DNA of 64,000 nucleotides, from the NCBI RefSeq assembly GCF_027483985.1, contig NZ_JAIXTJ010000050.1:124001-188000 (forward strand). The letters are read 5' to 3'. The translations under genes were made by a program, and so were the position numbers. Below, in pieces: positions 1-7,544 of the stretch. The notes below the pieces were generated by a model. The model ran no database searches. It was not told where the DNA came from and was given only the letters and a program-made list of their open reading frames with translations. Positions within the stretch are counted from its first letter, which is position 1. Every line of letters starts with the position of its first letter. The DNA comes from Flavobacterium sp. (GTDB lineage Bacteria > Bacteroidota > Bacteroidia > Flavobacteriales > Flavobacteriaceae).

Positions 1-711
1 TAAATTGTATTTATTTCCGAAACTTTCTTTTAAAGGGTTTGTTGAAGTTTTACCTTCAGCTTTGGTTTTTGCAAATGCTGGCGATTCGTGCATGTTTTTA
101 CGAATCAAATACGAAACAAAAACCATTAAGATTGATACCCAAAATGGTACTCTCCAACCCCATTCATCAAATGCTTCTTTTGATAAAGATGCTTTCGTAA
201 TTAAAATAACCATTAAAGAAATAAATAATCCAACTGTTGCAGTGGTTTGAATCCAAGACGTCCAATAGCCTTTTTCTCCAGCCGGAGCGTGTTCTGCTAC
301 ATAAGTTGCTGCTCCACCATATTCTCCTCCAAGGGCTAAACCTTGCAGCAAACGTAGAATTAAAACTAATATCGGTGCAGCAAAGCCTATAGTTTCATAA
401 CTTGGGATACATCCAATTACAAAAGTGGCTCCACCCATTAACATCAAGGTTACCATAAAAGTATATTTTCTTCCAATTAAGTCACCTAATCTACCGAAGA
501 AAAGTGCACCAAATGGTCTAACTACAAATCCCGCCGCGAAAGTTGCAAGTGTCGATAAGAATGCCGCTGTAGGATTATCAGTCGGAAAGAACTTAGTTGA
601 TAAAACTACGGCTAAACTACCAAAAATGTAGAAGTCATACCATTCAATCATTGTTCCCATTGAGGAAGCGGAAATAACTTTCCAAATTCCTGTTGTCTTT
701 TTGTCGCTCAT
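1..711 (-). CDS. MFS transporter, metabolite:H+ symporter type (3' end cut by window)
   Basis: Inner-membrane major-facilitator transporter, probably importing a small organic acid by proton symport. The first 237 codons are in the window, opening with MSDKKTTGIWKVI from the ATG at 711; the rest runs off the left edge. The early stretch SMGTMIEWYDFYIFG and the loop GRLGDLIGRKYTF (the MFS R-x-x-x-D-x-x-G-R-K signature) are typical of the MHS group that includes ShiA, KgtP and ProP. Hydrophobic segments alternate throughout. It starts 26 bases after the stop of the porin gene, so the two are probably co-transcribed and act in series, porin in the outer membrane and this carrier in the inner one. 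The substrate is not readable from sequence. The neighbouring aromatic-acid operon makes an aromatic or dicarboxylic acid a reasonable guess. Confidence 0.88.
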   Translation of the reverse strand, partial: MSDKKTTGIWKVISASSMGTMIEWYDFYIFGSLAVVLSTKFFPTDNPTAAFLSTLATFAAGFVVRPFGALFFGRLGDLIGRKYTFMVTLMLMGGATFVIGCIPSYETIGFAAPILVLILRLLQGLALGGEYGGAATYVAEHAPAGEKGYWTSWIQTTATVGLFISLMVILITKASLSKEAFDEWGWRVPFWVSILMVFVSYLIRKNMHESPAFAKTKAEGKTSTNPLKESFGNKYNL

Positions 712-737
712 ATTTTATAAATTTTTAATTGGTTTGG

Positions 738-2114
738 TTATAAGTAAATTTGTAATTGTAATAAAAATTCTCCTTTGTAAGATTCAATATTATCTTTTGC
801 AATATAAATTGGTCTGTTAGAATATTGAGCTGTTATTTTAGCATGATGTCCATCTAAAAATAAGTTAGTTCCGAAATCAAATTGATTACTAGCTTTATCT
901 AAGGCATCAAAATTTTTGTAAGTATAAGCCGCAAATGGTTGTACTCTTACTTTCGGTTTTTCTGCTTTATTTGGTAATAAAAATCCTGCTTGTGTGTACC
1001 AAATATTACCAGTTCCGATCATTGGTTGAAGATTTCCTGCACCAGCTAAAGCTTTGTTTCCAGTAAAACCAGTATCGGCAACACCTTCGTTCATAATTCC
1101 AATATTTCTTAAATAATTTGGACCAAAATCATAATCGTAAAATACACTATAAGCAGTGATGGCCATTTTTTTCTTTTTATCACCAACAGGCATATCCACA
1201 AAAATATCTCCAGCAAAAAGATTAATTGGATGCTTTTCTGAAATTCCATTGACTGATGTTTTGGTTGCGCTTGGTGTAGTATAAAATCCTACTCCAATGT
1301 TTAACATTTTCTTCGTACCAAGATAAGAGCCAACTTTAAAAGGTAAAAAGTTAGATTCTTTGTCAAAAATTTGATATTCAACATATCCAGCTTTCGACCA
1401 TTTTGAATTATTATTGTTGTCTACTGCAACAGCATTTTCTGGTAATGTTGCATTAACTACTGCTTGGTTAGTCGCAAAAGGCTTGTTTATACTGAAACGG
1501 TATTCAAATTTATTGTATTTTCCTTTTGCAAAAACTCCTATTTGTCTTGCAAACTGATCAGAATTTTCAATTAATGCCCAGTTAAAAATTGGTGCATCGA
1601 TGGTCATGTAGTTCAATGTAGACGACATCGTCATTCTAGATAATCCCATATAGTAATGAAGTCCTGCACCCATTGATAAACTAAATGGTTTAGATTCTTT
1701 TGGTAAAACAACAGCATATTCATTCCAAGCATCATGAAAGAATATTCCTGGTTTTTTTCCGGCTCCATATCCACCAGTTCCAGCAGAACCAGAAGCACCA
1801 CCATTAATAAAAGTTTGATTGTTTATACCAATGTGCGTTACAATCATGTAACGAGGTGATATTTGAGCATAAGCCAAAAGACGAAGTCGTCTTAATCCAA
1901 TATCTTCTTGATTTGTAATTCCTTCTTCACCAATCATTGTTCCAGGATTCATTTGAGAGGAACGCAACCAAATTTGATTCCACGCAATAAAACGCATGTA
2001 TTTGGTTCCTTCAGGATTGATGTTAAACTTTAGTCCACCGCCATAATCGGGTGAACCTTGTCCGAATGATAATGCAGCAATTAAAAGTGCTGTCGTTAAT
2101 AAGGTTTTTTTCAT
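738..2114 (-). CDS. outer-membrane porin (Bacteroidetes type), 458 aa
   Basis: Predicted beta-barrel outer-membrane channel. A signal peptide (MKKTLLTTALLIAALSFGQG) is followed by a long stretch of alternating polar and hydrophobic residues rich in aromatics and glycine. It ends in an aromatic/hydrophobic strand (FLLQLQIYL), as expected for barrel insertion. It resembles the porins that flavobacteria pair with inner-membrane carriers. It is transcribed towards the MFS gene 26 bases downstream. Upstream, 97 bases away and on the same strand, lies a small zinc-ribbon/helix-turn-helix gene that could regulate it. The substrate is unknown; proximity to the gentisate-type operon suggests an aromatic or organic acid, which is inference only. 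Confidence 0.85.
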   Translation of the reverse strand: MKKTLLTTALLIAALSFGQGSPDYGGGLKFNINPEGTKYMRFIAWNQIWLRSSQMNPGTMIGEEGITNQEDIGLRRLRLLAYAQISPRYMIVTHIGINNQTFINGGASGSAGTGGYGAGKKPGIFFHDAWNEYAVVLPKESKPFSLSMGAGLHYYMGLSRMTMSSTLNYMTIDAPIFNWALIENSDQFARQIGVFAKGKYNKFEYRFSINKPFATNQAVVNATLPENAVAVDNNNNSKWSKAGYVEYQIFDKESNFLPFKVGSYLGTKKMLNIGVGFYTTPSATKTSVNGISEKHPINLFAGDIFVDMPVGDKKKKMAITAYSVFYDYDFGPNYLRNIGIMNEGVADTGFTGNKALAGAGNLQPMIGTGNIWYTQAGFLLPNKAEKPKVRVQPFAAYTYKNFDALDKASNQFDFGTNLFLDGHHAKITAQYSNRPIYIAKDNIESYKGEFLLQLQIYL

Positions 2115-2211
2115 TTTGTAAAATTTGGTTGTTAATTGTTTTTTGCTTGACCAAATTCTAAAATTTTGTTAATGAAAAAAATTATGATATATATTTATGT
2201 AAAGTGTATAG

Positions 2212-2631
2212 TTAATCCTTGAAGCGCTCCCATTTAATAAGCATAAATTTGTCGCCAAGTTCTGTTATAATCATTCCTGCACCTTTTAATTGGTCTTTGT
2301 TTTTTAAAAATTCTACCAATTCTAAGTGATTATATATCTTGTAAGTAGGATGATAGTCGGTATGATTAGGTTTTGTTACTTTATATTCTTTCACCCAATT
2401 ACTTATTGTAACGTGCGAAACTCCTATAATTCGCTCGATTTCTCGATAACTTAAGCCTTCCAGATACAATTGCAAAGCTTTGGTTACGTAGTAACTATCT
2501 ATCTTTTTTCCGAGTTTATTGACCGTAAAATAGTAATTACATTTTTTACATAAATACCGTTGCCTGTCTTTGATGACACCACTTTTTACAATGGTATCGC
2601 TTTGGCACTTCGGGCACGCTAAAATCTCCAT
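2212..2631 (-). CDS. InsA-like (IS1 family) zinc-ribbon/HTH DNA-binding protein, 139 aa
   Basis: The N-terminus has two CxxC pairs (CPKCQS near residue 6, CKKC near residue 28) forming a zinc ribbon of the kind found in IS1 InsA. A helix-turn-helix around residues 55-80 follows (LSYREIERIIGVSHVTISNW). The C-terminal 50 residues match neither InsA nor InsB as far as I can tell. No InsB catalytic frame follows, and I see no IS1 terminal inverted repeats or target duplication around it. It is therefore more likely a domesticated transposase-derived regulator than an active element. It sits between the porin/MFS pair (same strand) and the divergent aromatic operon, which is where a local regulator would be expected. 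Function is inferred. Confidence 0.7.
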   Translation of the reverse strand: MEILACPKCQSDTIVKSGVIKDRQRYLCKKCNYYFTVNKLGKKIDSYYVTKALQLYLEGLSYREIERIIGVSHVTISNWVKEYKVTKPNHTDYHPTYKIYNHLELVEFLKNKDQLKGAGMIITELGDKFMLIKWERFKD

Positions 2632-2889
2632 ATATATAAATTTTGCATAAATATATTAAATTAGCAATTATACAAAAACATTTTTGCTATTTTTTTTACT
2701 ATAAAATTATAGACTGTGCAATTTTACTAGAAAAAAATTACATTTATAACAATTTTTAGCTAATAACAAACTTTCTTACATTTTATTTGGTTTAAAAGTT
2801 ACTAATAGTATTTAGTTGATAATTTTTGGCTACAGCTTTTAAAATATTCCTAATAATTTCATTTAATTTGTAGAAACAATATAACAAAA
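2632..2889. promoter_or_regulatory. divergent intergenic region, probable control region of the aromatic operon
   Basis: This 258-base, very AT-rich gap separates the minus-strand regulator/porin/MFS genes from the plus-strand operon beginning at 2890. It must hold the operon promoter. Just upstream of the first gene, TAATTTG at 2864-2870 is one base short of the flavobacterial -7 consensus TAnnTTTG, so it is only a weak candidate. No clear operator palindrome was found. Confidence 0.35.
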
Positions 2890-3489
2890 ATGCAATTTGA
2901 TCCTAATAATTTAGATTCTTCCTCATTATACAAGCTTATTACGGGTTCCATTATTCCAAGGCCAATTGCGTGGATAGCAACAATTGATAGCAATGGAATC
3001 AATAACCTTGCTCCTTTCTCATATTTCAATATTGTTGGTGAAAAGCACATTATGTTTTCGACAGCCAAAAATAAAGATCAAAATAAAGATACACTTAGTA
3101 ATATACTATCCAATGGAGAATTTGTTCTAAATATGGTAACCGAAGAGTTAGCTGAAGCAATGAATACTACAGCAGCTGAATTGCCTTCCGATGAAGATGA
3201 GTTTGTTTATGCAAAAGTTACTCCAATTGACAGTGAATTGATTAAACCCAAACGAGTTAAAGAATCTAAAATTTCATTTGAATGTAAAATGATTCACACT
3301 TACACAATGCCACATCCAGAAAACAATGGAGCTACAATGATTGTTGGTGAAATAGTTATGATGCATTTTGATAATAGGGTACTATTAGATAATTACAAAA
3401 TTAATATGGAAAATTACAAACCGGTTTCAAGATTAGCTGGTTCAAATTACAGTAAAATAGGAGAAATTTTTTCTATTAAAAGAATTTAA
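2890..3489 (+). CDS. flavin reductase-like protein (FMN-binding split barrel), 199 aa
   Basis: Flavin reductase-like (DIM6/NTAB) family protein, expected to bind FMN and reduce free flavin with NAD(P)H. Seen in the sequence: the early stretch GSIIPRPIAWIAT and the APFSYFNIV segment, both typical of the family, then FVLNMVTEEL and the central HxYxMPHP region. The length of 199 residues is normal. It is the first gene of a 13-gene same-strand run, with 49 bases to the next gene, the FAD-dependent hydroxylase/OYE fusion. It may supply reduced flavin to that enzyme or to another oxygenase. The hydroxylase has its own nucleotide-binding domains, so a direct partnership is not proven. Confidence 0.85.
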   Translation: MQFDPNNLDSSSLYKLITGSIIPRPIAWIATIDSNGINNLAPFSYFNIVGEKHIMFSTAKNKDQNKDTLSNILSNGEFVLNMVTEELAEAMNTTAAELPSDEDEFVYAKVTPIDSELIKPKRVKESKISFECKMIHTYTMPHPENNGATMIVGEIVMMHFDNRVLLDNYKINMENYKPVSRLAGSNYSKIGEIFSIKRI

Positions 3490-3538
3490 TTAAATAATAT
3501 AAATATCTTAAAAAGATACTTTAACAAGTTCGGTATAA

Positions 3539-5839
3539 ATGAAAATAACAATAATTGGTGGTGGTCCAGGCGGACTTTACTTTTCTATCCTTACAAAAAA
3601 AGCAATGCCTCATTGCCAAATTGATGTGTACGAACGCAATAAACCTGAAGACAGCTTTGGTTTTGGTGTTGTATTTTCAGATGAAACTTTGGGTGAATTT
3701 CTTAAACGTGATATGAAATCTTATGAATTAATAAGAAGTCAATTCGCCTATTGGGACGACATTATCATCGCGCGCGACGGCGAATCTGTTGCCATTGCCG
3801 GAAATGGTTTTTGCGGTTGTTCTCGTAAAACATTACTTAAATTATTACATCAACGATGCGTTGAAGAAGGTGTGAATTTGCATTTCGAACAAAATGTAGA
3901 CGATTTAAATCAATTCAGTGATTCTGATATTATTGTAGCTTGTGATGGAATTGGAAGTCAAATACGAACTAAGTTTGCATCAGAATTTGGCACCAAAATC
4001 GAATTAAAGCAAAATCGATTTGTGTGGCTAGGATCAACAAAACCATTAGATGCCTTTACCTATTTTTTCAGAAATACCGAACACGGTTTAATAGTTGCGC
4101 ATTCCTACCAATATGAAGATGGAATGAGTACGTGGATATTTGAATGTTCTGATGAAACTTGGCAAAAACTCGAATTTGAAGTTACTAACGAAGAAGATAC
4201 AATTACAAAAATCGCTGAAATTTTTAAAGAAGAATTAGATGGTCATCCACTAATTTCTAACAAATCACATTGGCGTCAATTTCCACACGTGACTAACAAA
4301 AATTGGTATCACAATAACATTGTTTTGTTAGGCGATGCTAAAGCTACAGCACATTATTCAATTGGTTCAGGAACAAAATTGGCAATGGATTCTGCCATTG
4401 GTTTGTCAGATGCCATAATTGCCAATCCTACCAATGTTCAAGCTGCTTTTGAACAATATGACAAATCACGAAGAACTACTGTCGAAATGATTCAGTACGC
4501 GGCATTAGTATCGTTAGATTGGTTTGAAAATATGAACCGACACAACCAACATTCGTTCCAGCAATTTGCTTTCGGATGTATGACACGCTCCAAAAAAGTA
4601 ACTTATGAAAACTTACGTTTGCGTGATAAATCATTTACAGACAAAGTTTTACAAGAGTTTAATCAAAACCTACAACCTACAACCCAAAACCTACAACCTA
4701 TTCCTGCTGCATTTTCAAAATTCAAGTTAAGAGAATTAGAATTACAAAATCGAATTGTAATGTCGTCAATGGGACAATATTCTGCAGAAAACGGATTGGT
4801 TAACGATTGGCATTTTCAACATTATACCTCACGAGCAATTGGCGGATTGGGATTGATTTTGACTGAAATGACCGCTATTTTAGAAACTGGACGCATTACT
4901 TTAGGTTGCACAGGTATTTACAATGAAAATCAAATAGTTGAATGGAAAAGAATAAATGAATTTATTCATAAAAATACACAATGCAAAATCGGAATTCAAT
5001 TAGGTCATTCGGGTAGAAAAGGTTGTTCGAAAATTCCTTGGGAAGAAACTTTTTCTGGAGAAAATTGGGAATTACTTTCAGCATCAGCAATTCCATTTAA
5101 TGAAGGTGGAATTGTTCCAAAAGAAATGACTTTGGTCGATATGGATTTGGTTGTTTCACAATTCGTTCAAGCTACAATAAATGCCGATAAAGCCGGATTT
5201 GATATGATCGAATTACAAGCGCATCACGGATTTTTACTAGCATCATTTTTATCGCCATTAACCAATAATAGGAACGATGAATTTGGTGGCTCGATTGAAA
5301 ACCGATTAAAATTCCCATTAAGAGTTTTCAACGAAATGCGAGCTGCCTTCCCAAAAGAAAAACCAATGTCAGTTAGAATTTCTGCAACTGATTGGGCAGA
5401 AAACGGAATTTCGGAAGAAGATGTAATTGCAATTGCAACCGCATTTAAAAAAGCTGGTGCCGATATTATCAATGTTTCAACAGGTAATACTGTCGCTAAC
5501 CAAAAACCAATTACAGGAAGAATGTGGCAAACTCCATTTTCAGATACAGTAAGAAATACGGTACATATTCCGACAATAACCGCTGGAACAATTCAAGATA
5601 TAGATCAAATTAATACAATTATTTTGAATGGAAGAGCTGATCTAGTAGCGTTAGGAAAGCCTTTATTGTTAGATGCAAATTTTGCTAGAAATGCTCAGGC
5701 ATACGAACAGTTTCAGCCAGATGATATTCCGAATCAATACAAAATGGGAATTTCACATTTATATCCATTTAAAGCTTCTGAAAGAAAACAAGCTGATGGA
5801 ATGAAAAAAGCTTTAAAACCGAAGAGTAATAAATTATAA
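3539..5839 (+). CDS. bifunctional salicylyl-CoA 5-hydroxylase / old-yellow-enzyme oxidoreductase, 766 aa
   Basis: Two-domain flavoenzyme of the family containing salicylyl-CoA 5-hydroxylase and 2-aminobenzoyl-CoA monooxygenase/reductase. Residues 1-370 are an FAD-dependent aromatic monooxygenase, with GGGPGG at 7-12 and a second FAD site near 264 (LLGDAKATAHYSIGSG). Residues 390-766 are an FMN-dependent old-yellow-enzyme barrel (NRIVMSSMGQYS near 403, HHGFLLASFLSPLTNNR near 562). It should hydroxylate the ring of an aryl-CoA at C5. Gentisate dioxygenase in the same operon favours salicylyl-CoA to gentisyl-CoA over the anthraniloyl-CoA reaction, but the sequence alone does not settle the substrate. 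The interdomain linker (about residues 375-387) contains a duplicated NLQP unit encoded by an AACCTACAACCTAC-type repeat. Confidence 0.87.
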   Translation: MKITIIGGGPGGLYFSILTKKAMPHCQIDVYERNKPEDSFGFGVVFSDETLGEFLKRDMKSYELIRSQFAYWDDIIIARDGESVAIAGNGFCGCSRKTLLKLLHQRCVEEGVNLHFEQNVDDLNQFSDSDIIVACDGIGSQIRTKFASEFGTKIELKQNRFVWLGSTKPLDAFTYFFRNTEHGLIVAHSYQYEDGMSTWIFECSDETWQKLEFEVTNEEDTITKIAEIFKEELDGHPLISNKSHWRQFPHVTNKNWYHNNIVLLGDAKATAHYSIGSGTKLAMDSAIGLSDAIIANPTNVQAAFEQYDKSRRTTVEMIQYAALVSLDWFENMNRHNQHSFQQFAFGCMTRSKKVTYENLRLRDKSFTDKVLQEFNQNLQPTTQNLQPIPAAFSKFKLRELELQNRIVMSSMGQYSAENGLVNDWHFQHYTSRAIGGLGLILTEMTAILETGRITLGCTGIYNENQIVEWKRINEFIHKNTQCKIGIQLGHSGRKGCSKIPWEETFSGENWELLSASAIPFNEGGIVPKEMTLVDMDLVVSQFVQATINADKAGFDMIELQAHHGFLLASFLSPLTNNRNDEFGGSIENRLKFPLRVFNEMRAAFPKEKPMSVRISATDWAENGISEEDVIAIATAFKKAGADIINVSTGNTVANQKPITGRMWQTPFSDTVRNTVHIPTITAGTIQDIDQINTIILNGRADLVALGKPLLLDANFARNAQAYEQFQPDDIPNQYKMGISHLYPFKASERKQADGMKKALKPKSNKL
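4664..4701 (+). repeat. AACCTACAACCTAC-type repeat inside the hydroxylase/OYE linker
   Basis: Four copies of a CCTACAACC-like unit lie in frame between the two enzyme domains and encode the duplicated NLQPTTQNLQP segment. The base composition (C and A rich, no G) differs from the flanking coding sequence. From general familiarity, such repeats occur between genes in flavobacterial genomes. Here one appears to have become a peptide linker. Confidence 0.6.
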
Positions 5840-5852
5840 ATTACAAAAATCT

Positions 5853-5893
5853 AATCCCAAATTCCAATACAACTAAAAATTGGAATTTGGATT
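5853..5893. repeat. imperfect inverted repeat with AAATTCCAAT arms
   Basis: The left arm at 5853-5868 (AATCCCAAATTCCAAT) pairs with the right arm at 5879-5893 (ATTGGAATTTGGATT), with one extra C on the left. A third half-copy (ATTGGAATTTT) follows at about 5901-5911, directly before the ligase start codon. A second copy of the element is at 30475-30511. It may be a dispersed repeat, an mRNA-stabilising hairpin or a weak attenuator. Confidence 0.7.
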
Positions 5894-5914
5894 TTTTAAA
5901 ATTGGAATTTTCAA

Positions 5915-7507
5915 ATGAAACACTACGAAGATAATTTTGCACACCTAAATCTACCAAGTTTAGACTTAAAACCTAATTATGTTTTTACTGATTTACCACA
6001 ATTTCAACATCCTGAAATGCTGAATTGTGTGGAAAAATTATTGGATAATCACATTAAAGATGGTCGTGGCAATACTATTTGCATCAGAACATTTGAAGAA
6101 ACTTGGACTTATCAAGATTTATATGAAAAAGCCAATCAAATTGCACACGTTTTAGTTGATGATTTAGGTTTGAAATCAGGTAATCGAGTGCTAATTCGTT
6201 CTGCTAATAATCCAATGATGGTGGCTTGTTGGTTTGCTATATTAAAAGCTGGCGGAATTGTTGTTGCAACAATGCCTTTACTTCGTTCCAAAGAATTAAC
6301 TACCATTATTAATTGTGCTGAAATTTCATATGCTTTTTGCGACAAAGAATTAGAAGAAGAAATCCATTTGATACAATCAAATTTTTTAAAGAAAACTTGT
6401 TTCTATGGTAATTCAGAGTTAGAAAAATTGATGGATTCTAAACCCAAAGCATTTGATAATTATCATTCCAAATCAGATGCTGTTGCCTTAATCGGATTTA
6501 CATCAGGAACCACAGGTTTACCCAAAATGACAGCTCATTTTCATAAAGACATTTTGAATATTTGCGAATGTTTTCCAAAATATTCTCTACAACCAACTCA
6601 AAATGATGTTTTTACAGGAAGTCCACCACTCGGATTTACCTTCGGATTAGGCGGATTGGTTTTGTTTCCAATGTATTTTGGCGCTTCTACATTTTTGATT
6701 GAAAAACCAAGTCCGGACTTATTATTAAAAGCTATTCAAGACTATAAAATCACTATTTGTTTTACAGCACCAACTGCATGGAGAATCATCACAACTAAAG
6801 TTAAAGATTTTGATATTTCCAGCTTGCGCAAATGCGTCTCTGCTGGTGAAACTTTACCCTTAAAGGTTTGGCAAGATTGGTATGATGCTACAGGATTAAA
6901 GATTATTGACGGAATTGGAGCTACTGAAATGCTACATATTTTTATTTCATCAAATGAAGAAAATATGAAACCTGGCGCAACAGGAAAAGCAATTACAGGT
7001 TATGAAGCTAAAATAATTGATACTAAAGGAAACGAATTGCCAAGAAATGAAGCTGGAAGATTGGCCATACGAGGAATTACGGGTTGTAAATATTTGAATA
7101 GAAACGACAAACAAAAAGAATATGTTGAAAGCGGTTGGAATATTACAGGTGATATTTTCCGTCAAGATGAAGAAGGCTATTTCTGGTTTGTAGCTCGTGG
7201 CGATGATATGATCATTTCTTCTGGCTATAATATTGCCGCAATTGAAGTAGAATCCGTACTTTTAACCCACGATGATATTTTGGAATGTGCTGTGGTAGGA
7301 ATGCCTGATGAAGACCGAGGAATGTTAGTTTGTGCCCATATCGTTTTAAAAGATTGTACTAAAGCTACAGACGAAATGAAAAGTCATATTCAACATTGGT
7401 TCAAGGAAGTAGCTGCACCATATAAATATCCGAGAGTTATAAATTTTATAGAAAATTTACCAAAAACAGAAACAGGCAAAATCCAACGATTTAAGTTGAA
7501 AAATTAA
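5915..7507 (+). CDS. benzoate/salicylate/2-aminobenzoate-type aryl-CoA ligase, 530 aa
   Basis: ANL-superfamily acyl-adenylate-forming enzyme that should activate an aromatic acid to its CoA thioester with ATP. Visible motifs are the phosphate-binding loop GFTSGTTGLPKMTA near residue 193, the adenylate motif DGIGATEMLHIF near 332 (the GATE-M form typical of benzoate-CoA and 2-aminobenzoate-CoA ligases), the hinge region before GDDMIISSGYNI, and the C-terminal catalytic lysine in KTETGKIQRF near 522. The length of 530 is normal. It follows the CoA-ester hydroxylase by 75 bases and provides its substrate. Salicylate is the most coherent substrate given gentisate dioxygenase downstream. Anthranilate or benzoate remain possible. 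Confidence 0.88.
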   Translation: MKHYEDNFAHLNLPSLDLKPNYVFTDLPQFQHPEMLNCVEKLLDNHIKDGRGNTICIRTFEETWTYQDLYEKANQIAHVLVDDLGLKSGNRVLIRSANNPMMVACWFAILKAGGIVVATMPLLRSKELTTIINCAEISYAFCDKELEEEIHLIQSNFLKKTCFYGNSELEKLMDSKPKAFDNYHSKSDAVALIGFTSGTTGLPKMTAHFHKDILNICECFPKYSLQPTQNDVFTGSPPLGFTFGLGGLVLFPMYFGASTFLIEKPSPDLLLKAIQDYKITICFTAPTAWRIITTKVKDFDISSLRKCVSAGETLPLKVWQDWYDATGLKIIDGIGATEMLHIFISSNEENMKPGATGKAITGYEAKIIDTKGNELPRNEAGRLAIRGITGCKYLNRNDKQKEYVESGWNITGDIFRQDEEGYFWFVARGDDMIISSGYNIAAIEVESVLLTHDDILECAVVGMPDEDRGMLVCAHIVLKDCTKATDEMKSHIQHWFKEVAAPYKYPRVINFIENLPKTETGKIQRFKLKN

Positions 7508-7544
7508 TAAAAGTGATTAGTAAATAGTCCATAATTATAATACA

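Noticed and set aside
2212..2631. Active IS1-type insertion sequence
   Set aside because: Only the InsA-like part is present; no InsB catalytic frame, terminal inverted repeats or target duplication could be found.
3539..5839. Two separate genes misjoined at the C/A-rich linker
   Set aside because: The frame is continuous, and known salicylyl-CoA hydroxylase and 2-aminobenzoyl-CoA monooxygenase/reductase proteins have the same two-domain order and length.
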